Positions 53,733-64,000 of a stretch of DNA of 64,000 nucleotides are shown here, one piece after another; positions within the stretch are counted from its first letter, which is position 1, and each line of letters starts with the position of its first letter. A program made the position numbers and the translations under genes. The notes under the pieces were generated by a model that saw nothing but the letters and a program-made list of their open reading frames with translations, had not been told where the DNA came from and ran no database searches. The stretch is taken from NCBI GenBank assembly GCA_018136815.1, contig CM030938.1, positions 3,600,248-3,664,247 on the forward strand, written 5' to 3'. The stretch comes from Isochrysis galbana (lineage: Eukaryota > Haptophyta > Isochrysidales > Isochrysidaceae).

Positions 53733-54128
53733 GCCGGGCGCGCTGCGAGACCGTTCTTGGTTCTTGGTCATCAGCCCAGTGCCCGGCCAAGCCGTATATT
53801 GAAATAGCTAGGAACCGCCCTGCCAGCTGCCAGCCACCAGCCACGCCAAAAGACAATAGAGCGCGAAGCGTCCCCAAGCCGCGTCGAAATCGGCAGCCGC
53901 CGCGCCTCAAAGCACGCGCGCTAACGTCAGCCGCCGGAGGCCCGGAGAGCACAACTTCGAACCGAGCCCGGGCGCGCTGCGAGACCGTTCTTGGTAACTA
54001 GCCCAGAGTCCGGCCTGCGGCATATATCAAATAGCCAGGAGCCAGGAACCATCCAGCCCACCACGCCAATCAAGCGCGACGCGCCCCCAGGCCGCGTCGA
54101 AATCAGCCGCCGCCGCGCCCCAGAGCAC
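53733..54128. repeat. Direct repeat, about 233-bp spacing, two diverged copies
   Basis: Copies at about 53733-53912 and 53966-54128 share gggcgcgctgcgagaccg, atagcYaggaRcc, the ccaRgccgcgtcgaaatc block and the gccgccgcgccYcaRagcac end. A TTTCACATGTAGG end like the MITE terminus follows at 54135-54147. GTTTGACCGCCCTA is at 54176-54189. Confidence 0.7.
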
Positions 54129-54392
54129 CTCTGTCTTTCACATGTAGGTTGTGCACACTTAGAATTTGAAACAGTGTTTGACCGCCCTAGTCAATGTTGT
54201 AAACATCAATAGACATACATATGTTTACTATTCCGAACACCGCATATCCACTCGTAACAAAGCCCGTCACCAAACTGTCATCGTCCTGTCCTAAGCAGCT
54301 GCAGTTGCACAACAATAAAACCCCACCACAGTGGACATACGATAGATAGTAGCTCAACCCAGCCTGTTCCAACAGGACCTGATGATGGAGAG

Positions 54393-54575
54393 TGTTTAGT
54401 GTTAAGTGTATATCCGCAGTTGTTTTGTAGGATGGAGTTTTCTAGTCCGAGGGGTGACGTCATCGGTAGCGAACCTACGTCATTGGCTTGTCGCGCGAGC
54501 TTAGCCCTCAATGGTAACTCCGTTCTATGTTGCTCTTCTCACAGTCACTGGGCCCCATCTAGGTCGGGCCAAACA
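54393..54575 (+). repeat. 5' LTR of the copia element
   Basis: 183 bp, with no difference seen from the 3' LTR at 61067-61249. Followed immediately by TGGTACCCCCGCC as putative primer-binding site. Confidence 0.95.
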
Positions 54576-55212
54576 TGGTACCCCCGCCGAGAGGATTTCG
54601 TCCCTCTTCCGCGTGCGACTGAGCGCACGTTCTCCGGACTCCTTCACCCAACACAAGGTTGGATCGAACACAGAGACAGAGACCGAACAACTTTTCTACC
54701 CAAATGGGTTGTTCGAATCCCCGAATCCGCTCAAGGGAGCGGATGCTGGGTCACACGCATCGCAACGGACCCAACAAGCACTGTCATCGCCCACGCGCGA
54801 CTGGCGCGTCGAATTCTCGGCACAGCTGAAGCAAATCACCAACCAAAAACATTCTCTGGTTGACGGTGATCACCTTCAGGAATTCCAATCGTATATATCC
54901 CACTCCTCCTCCGGTTCTCCGGAAGAAACGGCCGCGGCATGCTGGTACATGTCCCCGAATCCAATCGTCACTGCGGAAGGTTGCTGGATCGAATCTCGCC
55001 GCCGCACGCGTAAGCTTTTGCTGCATCTTCCAATGGTTGGTGTACTCTGGAACAATTCGTTGAGTTCATGCACTTTTCATTTTCTCAAACCTCATCAACC
55101 TATAGCGACTCTGCCTCCCCATCAACATCAGGCTTCAACGCCGTCGCCAATACCATCTCCAACGCTGAAGCAAAGTCCTTGCCAACATGACCAACATGAA
55201 GAATATGCACTA

Positions 55213-56160
55213 ATGATGGGAGAATCCAACCTGGATGATTACGACTCCCGCAAATATCGTTGCCGGCCATTTGATGGCACTCCCGGCCGATCATTTGAAC
55301 TTTTCTGTCGCGATTTTGGCAATGCCTTCTCGCGAGATTACATTGGTGATGCCGACCTTACTACTTGTATGTTGGGCCTCGATGTTGGGGGCTACCTTGA
55401 ACAAGACCCTAACACTGATCGAGCAGTATTCGGAGGCATACCGATGTTTCAATTCTACAATGCTGATGGATCTGTTAGGACGGCAGCAAGGCAACAACTT
55501 AATGACCACATCAAGAGAAAGAGGATCTTATTCTCTTACCTTATGGAACACATCTCCAACTCCAATATACGCGAAATGCTAACATCCCAAGCTCCTCACG
55601 ATGGTGCCAAGGCGTACAGAATCCTCTACCAACAATGTCACCAGGATGTGGACGATCTCACATTAATGGAGCATGATGTTGAATGGGACTCAGTCTCTCT
55701 TCTCACGATCGGCATCAATGAGCACTCCATCACCAACCTCATCGCGCATCTTCATAGCCTCAATGCGAAAAGGCCCTCAAATAAACAAAAAACGAACGAT
55801 CAACTTGTTATCAAGGTTCTCTCGTGTATCACCTCGGACATATCTGAATCCCTAGCTCACAAATGTCAAGAAGAAATAGCTGCACCTCCCTCCCAACGCA
55901 AGTATTGGACCGACAACGAAAGGGATGCAATCAAACTCAAAGCGGATTTGCAACCGTTATGGAAAATCAAATTCAACCAAGGAGCTATATCGACTCCGAA
56001 AGAGGAAGGTAGGCGTGCAACAGGTGGTGGGGTCCGTCCTGACGCCTCCTACTTGAAAGACACGGCGCTAGTAGCAAAGCCGGACTCGCCCGCTCACGGT
56101 CATCAACCACAAAGAGCCGTCTTAACATCCGGCCAGGCATTAAAAAAAAAAACTTCTTAA
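55213..56160 (+). pseudogene. Copia gag-like protein, truncated by LINE insertion
   Basis: The open frame spans 54511-56160; the ATG at 55213 is the likely start. RPFDGTPGRSFELFCRDFGN, EQDP and the helical stretch around KAYRILYQQCHQD fit the UBN2-type gag of copia elements. The last few codons (KKKTS) come from the A-run of the inserted LINE. No CCHC knuckle or protease remains. Confidence 0.7.
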
Positions 56161-58960
56161 TGTTCTCATCGCGCGCGCGACCCCGACATCCTCCATCTGA
56201 CAGCCGCGCCCGCATCCCTTATCACTCCCTCGCACTCGCCTTGCGGCTCGTCCCCTCGTGCTCTACTTAGGGGCCCAGTACTTGGGGTTTCCAGTGGCAG
56301 GCGGCGTGCACCGATCCCCGACGGTCGACTCTTCGGCCTTCCCTCGTGCCATCGAGCGATCGGCTTCTATTGGGGTATTAAAGGTTGGGGTTACCTTAAG
56401 AGTCGGACTCGGGGTTATGTATGTACCGGGTCGGCGCTGTTGGGTTTTTTTTTTTGGGGGGGGGGTGTGAGGTGTGGTGTTCGTCTGGTTTTCAGGCTAC
56501 CTTTCCCGCTATGTCAAGTGCGCGTGCCACCAGGGACAGATTCACGCTCATCGCGAGGACACCTTTGTCATTCATCTTAAATATTGGGGCGCTAAGATCT
56601 CTTGCGTCTTTAATCTTTGGTTTTCTGCCTCTGGAGGCTTGGTGCGTACGTGCCGGCGAGGTTTTGTTAGAGGCTTCGAGGCCCCGTACGAGGATCGTGA
56701 ATCTGGTCAAGGTACGTTCGATGACGGGTATATAATGGAAGGGGTGATTGTCGTATTCGACTTTGTAGAAGTCGCCTATTATGTATCTCCATGCTACTAT
56801 GTATAGGGTTTTGAGGCTATCGGGCGTCGGTGTACTCGGGTATGCGAAGAGTCTGTCCTTTATTTTCTGTGTTGCTGTCCTTTTGCGCTCCGGCGTGAAA
56901 CCCGCTATCGCTTCTATGGTCTCGAAGATTGGCTTCGTGGCTGAGCACCTGGCTAAGTGGGTCGAGCTCTCGTGGTATTTTCCGCATAGTCTGCAGGTAT
57001 TCGTGGTCGCCATGGCGAAGCGATTCCGCGTGCCAATCCTCCTGTGGGTGATGTGTTTGAAGTGTGGGTGTTTGTCCGTGTGTTTTAGTAGGGGTAGGGT
57101 GTATAAGCTGGCCACGTGTTTCCACTCCTCGTGGGTTAGGTTGATTCTTCGGGCCCATGCCTCGCTTGCCGGCTGGGGCTTGTTATCTGGTATGTGTTTC
57201 TCTAGCACCTGTGCTATGTCCGAGACCGTGGTGAGGTCCAGGTGTTTTTTACCGTCCATTGTATACTCGTCCGCCAGCGGGTATTCCGCGTATTTGGGGC
57301 CTTTCAACCCTCCCTCCCATCTAGCGGGGGGTGGTATAGTCGGGCTTCTTCTGGGGTCGCGACCCCCGTCCGGTCGGCCGGCTCTCCGAGGTAATTCGTG
57401 TTGGTGTGAATCCATATGTTGTTCATCTTAGTTATGTATGTTTCGTTATCGGACACTCTGATTTCCGGCGGGGCCTCAATGCCCGCCTTATTGTCGCGTG
57501 CTCCGTTTTCGCTAGTCCCCTCCGGGTCAGACCCGGGCGCCGGGTCTAGTTGCGCTTTTCCAAGGAGACTCGAGGCTTGTTGTACTACCGACGCCCACGA
57601 GTCTAAGAAGCTTTCCTTGGTTATTTTGCTACCCGCGTGTTCGAATATCTCCGGGAGGTGGTCTAGATATTGGGCGCATTCCTCTTTCGTGTAGGGTGTG
57701 TCTAGGTTGTTATCCTTGAACACGTTATGCACGACGTGCGTGTGGAGGGATTGCCATAGGCTTGCCCAAGCGGCGCGCATACGTGGCGGTTGTTCGTGCG
57801 GGTTGCACCATATCGGTTGCGAGAGCGCACCCTCTAACGATAGGCGGGAGCGCTGGATATCGAGTGATCTAAAGGTGTTTAGCGCGTCTTTCCAAAATAT
57901 TGGAAGTGCCGGGTTACCTCTGAGGCTGCGCGTAAGAGAGGCGGGGGGAATTGTGGAGAAGACCGCGCCACGACCCAGCCCAGTGCGGCAGAACCACGCG
58001 TCTAGCGCGTGCTTCCATGATGCTTTTCTTGCGTTGAGGTAGTTTAGTATCCACTTAGCTTGTAGAGCTTTTACGTGGTTTGTCCAGTTTAGTAGGCCTG
58101 TTCCCAACGTGCGCGTCGCGTTCTGCGTGTTGTTAATTGGGTAGTGTGGGTATTTCACCCATTGGTATTCCCTCCCTGTGTAGGGGCTTTCCCAAAGAAT
58201 CTTGTCCGCCGCTTTTTGGATTCTTGCGTTGAACCATTTGGGAGGTGCTAAGGTTTGCATCCAGTACCTAGGCGTGCCGTAAATTATAAAGTTCACTATA
58301 TTAGTCCTGCCGAAGATCGACATATGGCGTGTGAACGGCGCTAATTGGGCTGCTTTATTGTCTACTTTGTCCGCTAGCTTTTTCCAAAAGGGCTTAAGTG
58401 CCTCTGGGGCTCCTAGTGGCACGCCTAGTATCACGAGGTATTGGTCATTTTCGATCCAGTTATATTTGCGCATATCCCACGGTGGTTTGGTCCTTAATTG
58501 TGAGCCCATCCTAATGCCTTGGAATTTAGACTCGTTGGTTTTGCCTCCCGTCGCTTGCTCGTGGGCTTTCACCCATTGGAGTGCTTTCTTCAGGCTTGCG
58601 TAGTCGCCTTGACGATAGTGCTTAAGGTGATTTTAGATGCTTGCGCTAGGCCTTCTGCTTCGACGACTACGTGTGCCGCTACGTCTTGAAGCGCGTCGTA
58701 TAGGGCCTTGCGGTTTGAAGTGCCTTTTTTGTTGATCTTGTCTTCGATCGAGTCGATTTTAGTGCGTACGGCTATGTCTGTGCCATGGATGCGGATGGTG
58801 GTTTGCTCACCGTATTTTGCCTGGAACTGTTGTGCGCAATCTTCGTTAACTGCGATGTGCCATGGCCCCCTGTTTGAGCGGGCCCAGAAGTCTGGCTCGG
58901 GGTCTACACCCTCGAGCTCAAGAAGTAGTTCAACCCATGGGACAGAGCAGACCCCCGGCG
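56142..58960 (-). mobile_element. LINE retrotransposon nested in the copia element, internally deleted
   Basis: Read on the minus strand. From about 58950 to 58590 it encodes an ORF1-like segment (PWHIAVNEDCAQQFQAKYGE, KIDSIEDKINKKGTSNRKAL) whose frame stops at 58590. It then joins directly to the C-terminal part of the reverse transcriptase region (ORF 58572-57304: HEQATGGKTNESKFQGIRMG, MSIFGRTNIVNFIIYGTPRY) and the zinc-knuckle tail (ORF 57415-56492: CRLCGKYHESSTHLARC). Endonuclease and reverse transcriptase core are missing. It ends in an oligo(T) tract in the sense strand (A-run 56142-56152). Confidence 0.85.
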
Positions 58961-58961
58961 T

Positions 58962-61037
58962 CATCCCACTCCCCTTGCCCGCTTTCGCGTGATGCTCTGC
59001 GATTGTTACGTTAATGTTGCGGATCCGATCCCGAAGCTTGCCCCTCGGCGTCTCCCTGCGGTCCATCTCGGCTGGGATGCTCGCCGTCGTGGCTTCTTTG
59101 TGTACATACCCTCGCCCTCGCTCCGCCGAATAACCACCGCCGTTGACGTGTGTTTTCAGGAGTCTTCTTTCACGTCCTTCGCTGGAGTCTCTCGCCGTTC
59201 TTCGCCCGTGGTGACCCCTCCTCTCGTCCGTCGCGCCTGCGATGCTGCCTCCCTCCCCACCCCGTCCCGCCGACTCTCCGCCCTCGAGCGCGCACCACCG
59301 CCCCTCCCGCCGGCCTCTGCCGTCACTCCGGTGGGCGCCGGCCCTCTCGCTGCCGCCTCCGAATGTGCGACCGCCTCGGTCGTGGGGGAGTTGTCCATGT
59401 CTGTCGCTCCAGAGATTGCACAGGCACTCATAGCAGCAACACCCACAGGGCCCATACCAGAGCCCAAGTCGTTCAAGGAAGCTGTCAGCGATCCGGTGTA
59501 TGCGGAGAAGTGGCGTGAGGCGATGCAGGAAGATGTCACGGGGAAGTATGAGATCAACAAGGCGTGGAAACTTGTGAAAACAGAGGAAATTCCTGCTGGG
59601 CGCAAACCAATGAAAGGCAAGTGGGTGTACAAGGTCAAGTACCACCAAGACGGCTCCGTTGAGCGCTTCAAGGCTAGATGGGTTGCTTGTGGCTACAGCC
59701 AAGTGCCCGGAGTCGATTTCACCGAAACCTTCTGCGGGACACTGCGACATGAGAGCTCTAGGATCTTCCTAGCACTCACCAATGAAGCAGATGACGATCT
59801 TTTGGAGATAGACACGGTTAAGGCGTTCTCATCAGCTGATATGGATGGAAACCCGCTCTACATAGTCCAACCAACCGGATTCGAGGACCCGAACTATGCC
59901 GCGTGCTTGTTACTTGCGCCGCTTGAGGGCACGAAGCAAGCCGGCCACCAGTACATGATCACCAACACGGCCACTCTCACCAAAATCGGTTTCCAACAAT
60001 CTAGTGTCGAACCTAATTTCTTTAAGCGACAATACGAAGATGGCTCCATTGTCTACTTAGCCTTGTATGTTGACAACATGTTGGTCAGATTTCAAAAGGG
60101 GCGCCGAGGACTAGTCGACGAATTTATCTCTCAATACTCCAAAAGGTTCAATGTGAGCATCATCGGGGAACCATCTCGATTCCTTGGCTTTGAAATCACT
60201 CGCCACCGCTCAGCCCGCCAAATGACTCTGTGCCAAACCAAATACATTGAAGAGATAGCTAACAACTTTCTCAGCGAACGCACGAGCAAATCATTCACCA
60301 CCCCCATATGTCAGTCTCGAATTGAAGAATTCCACAAACTAACTGGGGCTAACTCCGACGTTGAGAGGTCTCGTATGCGGTCCAAGTCCTACCTTCAGCT
60401 TATGGGTTCGTTGCTCTGGGTAACCATCACTCGTCCGGACATCTCATTCCATGTCTCCTTCTTATGCCAATTCATGCAGGACCCATCTCCCCAAAATTAC
60501 GATGCCGCCCTCAGCATTGTCAGCTACCTTCATCATACCAGAAATCTTGGGCTCACCTACGAGGGATCAAAAGGAACCTTGGAAGTATACGCTGACTCAT
60601 CTTGGGGTTCACTACCCAAACCTTTCGCTGGCTACGCCATTAAGTATGGGGGAGCATCAGTTTCATACCAATCGAAGAAACTTAAGCTAGTAGCCCAATC
60701 ATCTGCTGAAGCTGAAACCGCCGTATACGCACTAGCTGCTCGAAACCTACAATTTACTCTCCATTTGTTCGAATTCCTTGGAAAGCCCCAGCAACTCCCA
60801 ATCCGTATCTTCACTGACAATTCAGCGACTCGTGACTCAATCAAGAACCCCGGCGTAACAGCTCGCACTCGCCACTACACTCGTTGGCTGTTATACGCTC
60901 GAGAACAATTTCTCCATCACATCTCTGTTCCTCACTGGATATCCACCTCGATGATGACCGCCGATATCTTTACTAAATGTCTCGACAAAACAACATTCCT
61001 CCGTCACCGTTCCTCCGTCCTTAATGAGAAGGCTTAA
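58962..61037 (+). pseudogene. Copia pol remnant: reverse transcriptase and RNase H
   Basis: The frame resumes just after the integrase position (RFRVMLCDCYV, LPAVHLGWDARRRGF), then a GC-rich Pro/Ala linker, then the RVT_2 reverse transcriptase (KGKWVYKVKYHQDGSVERFK, LYVDNMLV) and RNase H (YADSSWG, SSAEAETAVYALAA, IFTDNSATRDSIKN). The usual YVDD catalytic pair is YVDN here (Asn codon 60075-60077). No stop interrupts the frame to 61037. With no integrase or protease it cannot be autonomous. Confidence 0.88.
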
Positions 61038-61066
61038 TTTTGTTCAGCGATATCGCTGTGGGGGAG

Positions 61067-61249
61067 TGTTTAGTGTTAAGTGTATATCCGCAGTTGTTTT
61101 GTAGGATGGAGTTTTCTAGTCCGAGGGGTGACGTCATCGGTAGCGAACCTACGTCATTGGCTTGTCGCGCGAGCTTAGCCCTCAATGGTAACTCCGTTCT
61201 ATGTTGCTCTTCTCACAGTCACTGGGCCCCATCTAGGTCGGGCCAAACA
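61067..61249 (+). repeat. 3' LTR of the copia element
   Basis: 183 bp, identical to the 5' LTR as far as read by eye, followed by the GAGAG target duplicate. Confidence 0.95.
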
Positions 61250-61489
61250 GAGAGCTTCTCACGAGGGGAACGGAGAACGGAGGAGGAGGAGGAGGAAGAC
61301 GCCAGCGGAATCGAGAAAGATGAGACCTTGAAGATGAGAAGAAGCCAGTCTCCCGCCGCGCGAATGAAGCGGCGTCGAGGCTGTGCGCCGGCGCGGCGCC
61401 CGCGCCTCGCCGTCTCTGAGAGAGGGGAGGGCGCGCAGGCAGGGGACGGAGGGGGGGGGGGGGGGGGGGGAAGGGGGAGGCCACGCGCG

Positions 61490-63647
61490 ATGGCGGCGGC
61501 GATCGAGGTGCTAGAAAAGAGCGCGTTGAGCTACACCCCTGGCGTGCTCAAAGATATCAAGAATGACCAGTACCTAGTCGACCTGGGCAAGCCTGCTGGC
61601 GAGCAATGGGTCAACTGGGCGCTCGTGCGCGAGGCGCCCGCTGCGTGTGCAGAGTTTGTCCCAGAGCTGGTGTGCGCCTGCAGAAGCCAGTCCTGCTGAT
61701 GACAGCGGCACCAATTGCCTCCACAACGCCGCTGACGCGAGCTTTCGCTCGTCCCTACAGGACTCGATTGTCGAGGCCAAGAAAACAGGCGGGAATGTCT
61801 GGTACGAAGCAAGGGTCAAGTCGGTCAAGGGAGGATTTACTGTCGTCTCATACTTGGGGCCAGACTTGGGTGAGGGAGCGATATTGCCTTGGAATGCGCT
61901 CTCTCGGGATGAGCGCTCTTGGGATGGCACTGCTGCCGGAGTGCCTCAAATCTCATGTGGGTGGCCGCAAGAGATAGTCGAAGCACAAGTGTCGTTAAGG
62001 CCTCAGGTCAGGCTCCTCACTCTGCTCTTCCACTGCTTCTTCGATCGACAGGGGAGGAGATCGTTGAATTTCCCGACTTTCGCCCGGCATACTCGCGAGT
62101 TACACCTGCTCGCTCGCGTCCACTTTTCGTGAAGCAGATATTCCAGCTCACAGATCCAAAGGTGCACCAATGGTTCAAGGCAAACGAACAACGTGTTGTC
62201 TCTGATGTGAGTCAGCAGGGTATTGCTGGCATGCGAACACCATTGGGCCCTATGCGCACGACGAGCAACTAGTTGCCTTACTAGCAGGGTCATCCAGAGG
62301 CGCTAGCTATCGCGCTGGCTTCGTGTGAGCCCAAGGGCTGCATGTATGGGGCCCAGGACGCTCATATCCTTTTCTCCGATCACAGGTGTGCAACAAGTCA
62401 CGAGTCATTTCGTTGGTCGTTGAGAGGAATGTGGCGCAGATTCGAATTTTGGGGACTGAGAAGGCCATTGCCAATGCCAAGATGCTCATCGAACTTCACG
62501 GCAAGCATGTCAGCGACATGCAGCGCGTTTATTCTGAGCGCGAGCAGCTCTCAGCTAAGCTTCAGCAGGAGCGCGATCGTCTTACAACCGGCTGCCGCTT
62601 GGACTTCCCAATCGAGAGGGAACTGATTGGCCTGGTCGTCGGAAAGAATGGCGCGACAATCCAGGCAGCCAGGAAAGCGACTGGCGTGCACAGGGTAGAG
62701 GTGAGTAGGCGGGCACTGTCGCTCTGCCCGTGCTTGTGCTTCTCTAGTGGGCGAACATCTCTTTTTGATGCGGCCTTTCCTGTCGAGTCGTGAGCTGTGA
62801 CTGCAGCAATGCTCTGCTCCCTGAGCCAAGTCATGTATGCGATGCAACGCAGGTCGATCCTGATGGCCCGCGGGTCGTAATCATCGGTCCAACGCAGGAG
62901 TCCATCGAGGCGGCGCGTGAAATGCTCGAGTTTGTAACCCAGCGTGTCTCGGTGAAGCCAGAACAAATAGGCTGGCTCATCGGCCGCAACGGGCGTAATT
63001 TTCGCGAGTTGCAAGAGAAGACGAAAGTGACGCGACTCAACATCGACAAGTCCTGTGGTCAAGTTGTGCTCGTAGGTACGAAAGGTGCAGTCGAGGCAGC
63101 GCTGCTTTATATGGATACACATCTGCAATACTTGTCCGACTTCGAGTCCGAGGCTAGGGAATCAGAAAAGCTTCGCCGAGAGTTACGTGGTATGGCTGTG
63201 AGCGAGGAGGACCCCCCGTACTTGGGAGGCAAGGGTGGCCGGGGAGGGAAAGGCGCTAAGGGAGAAGGACGCGGGGCTGGCGTCAGCGGGCGAGGCGGGG
63301 CGGGATCAGCACGAGGCAGCGGATCGCGAGGAGCTGTGAATAGCACGGCAAAGCACACTGCCACAGAGGGTACAGACACTAAGTATGTGCAGCCAGCAAG
63401 CTCAAGTGCTCCCAAGGCCGTTGGTAAGGGCAAGGGTACCGATTCGCGAGCAAAGGGAGGAGGTCGCCCTTCAGAAACGCTAGCACCTGCACAAGCGCAA
63501 GAAGCTCAGGCGACTCCTACACAAGCCCCCGGACAGGCGCAAGGGCAGCGATCGGGGCACGGGAAAGGTAATGCTGGTCGAAGCGGCAGTCGTGGATTGG
63601 GTGGGCGGGGCGGTGGCCGTGCTGCTGCAAGCAATGGTGCTAAGTGA
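61490..63647 (+). CDS. FMRP/FXR-family RNA-binding protein, five exons
   Basis: About 561 aa. Proposed exons are 61490-61669, 61761-62006, 62057-62206, 62386-62700 and 62853-63647. All phases are 0. The acceptor of exon 3 is the least certain (62052-62060). Domains: Agenet/Tudor 1 in exon 1 (SYTPGVLKDIKNDQYLVDL); Agenet/Tudor 2 in exon 2 (VWYEARVKSVKGGFTVVSYL); the FMRP linker with FVKQIFQLTD; a helical stretch ending SEREQLSAKLQQERDRL; KH1 with GKNG loop (FPIERELIGLVVGKNGATIQ, ARKATGVHRVEV); KH2 with GRNG loop (QIGWLIGRNGRNFRELQ); then a helix and an RGG/Gly-rich tail from about residue 430. The order and spacing are those of animal FMRP/FXR, which binds RNA and ribosomes and represses translation. 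The gene starts 236 bp after the copia target site; a G run lies at about 61451-61470. Confidence 0.85.
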
Positions 63648-64000
63648 TGGCCATACATGATGTGTCATTCGTCCTGTAGCCCTTGAGGGCAAGTTTATCG
63701 AGCAGCATGAGCATTGGTATTCGGATTCTCTATCGCTCTCCACAGACGTCGCCTCGGAATGGCCTCGATCCACAACACGGTCTTAGCATATCGTCCGATG
63801 GATGCACATGCGGATCCATTCTAGACCAGTGACCCTCTAAATGTATCGCACCCGCTTTTTATGACGCGAGTTTAGTAGCGGGAGTGATCGATCGCGTTGG
63901 TCTTCATCACTATTTTGGACGCTGAACATATTTTCTTTGACCCAACCACCGACTGAGTCATCCGAACCAACTAAATCAACGCGAGTACACACACACAATC
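63648..64000. other. Downstream region; no gene seen
   Basis: 3' flank of the FMRP-like gene. No frame or RNA gene recognised. The window ends in a CA repeat. Confidence 0.5.

Larger units (their letters stand above)
54393..61249 (+). mobile_element. Ty1/copia LTR retrotransposon with nested LINE
   Basis: Identical 183-bp LTRs (54393-54575 and 61067-61249) begin TGTTTAG and end CCAAACA. Both outer flanks are GAGAG (54388-54392 and 61250-61254), the 5-bp target duplication expected of copia integrases. A TGG-starting primer-binding site follows the left LTR directly, and a purine tract (gtgggggag) precedes the right one. Inside are a gag-like frame, a nested LINE (56142 to about 58960) and a pol remnant. 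Protease and integrase core are absent. Confidence 0.92.

Noticed and set aside
54511-54863. Open frames spanning the 5' LTR as a host gene
   Set aside because: The same sequence is repeated in the 3' LTR, and the frames have no family similarity; they are LTR/leader sequence.
59156-59671. Minus-strand frames opposite the copia pol (also 58590-59750 beyond the LINE part)
   Set aside because: They mirror the GC-rich linker and reverse transcriptase on the plus strand; only 58590 to about 58950 belongs to the LINE.
1-64000. CRISPR arrays, operons, ribosome binding sites, tRNA or rRNA genes
   Set aside because: The sequence is eukaryotic, with spliceosomal introns. No regularly spaced repeats with unique spacers and no tRNA/rRNA signature were seen.

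Overview
The window is nuclear DNA from a eukaryote, most likely a unicellular alga or related photosynthetic protist. The protein-coding genes are GC-rich, carry short spliceosomal introns (about 80 to 200 nt), and sit in a background of LINE and Ty1/copia retroelements, hAT-type DNA elements, long homopurine/homopyrimidine tracts and G/C homopolymers. A thioredoxin-like [2Fe-2S] ferredoxin domain fused to a helical-repeat region is typical of algae and plants. SLC19, FMRP-like and MBD4 families are better known from animals, so the lineage cannot be fixed from the window alone. Two 100-base N runs (3872-3971 and 38901-39000) are assembly gaps.

Layout. 493-3608: SLC19-type folate/thiamine carrier, six exons. 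3.6-6.1 kb: gap and LINE debris. 6108-7349: a protein with three PAM2-like PABP-binding motifs and a coiled coil. 8122-9201: thioredoxin-like ferredoxin/helical-repeat protein. 9.3-12 kb: internally deleted LINE and a dispersed repeat. 12890-13362: small SH3BGR/glutaredoxin-like protein on the minus strand (three exons rebuilt here). 13.4-16.5 kb: microsatellites, LINE tail, palindrome cluster and a tandem repeat. 16575-18635: minus-strand RRM/WW/GYF/SAP RNA-processing protein. 19966-21921: minus-strand MBD4-like DNA glycosylase, head to head with 22569-27373, a ten-exon P5A ATPase (ATP13A1/Spf1). 28259-28956: unidentified minus-strand gene with a possible tail anchor. 29-35.5 kb: gene-poor repeats. 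35524-38900: NEK1-like kinase cut by a gap. 39-41.3 kb: LINE pieces and an AT-richer orphan gene. 42560-46093: minus-strand BRWD/PHIP-like WD40 protein ending in a chromodomain. 46.1-51.2 kb: gene-poor, with a MITE (18-bp TIRs, 8-bp TSD) and a hAT transposase remnant. 51271-52317: ATG5. 54393-61249: copia element with identical LTRs and a 5-bp TSD, holding a nested internally deleted LINE. 61490-63647: FMRP/FXR-like gene with Agenet, KH1, KH2 and RGG regions, five exons.

The genes are mostly independent housekeeping or regulatory loci, not an operon. Several concern RNA and translation (PAM2 protein, FMRP-like protein, RRM/GYF/SAP protein). Others serve ER quality control and autophagy (P5A ATPase, ATG5), DNA repair (MBD4) and chromatin (BRWD-chromo). 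Most gene starts are preceded by long pyrimidine-rich or G/C-rich leaders. Exon models were built by hand from family similarity, reading phase and splice-site consensus. They are predictions without transcript evidence.
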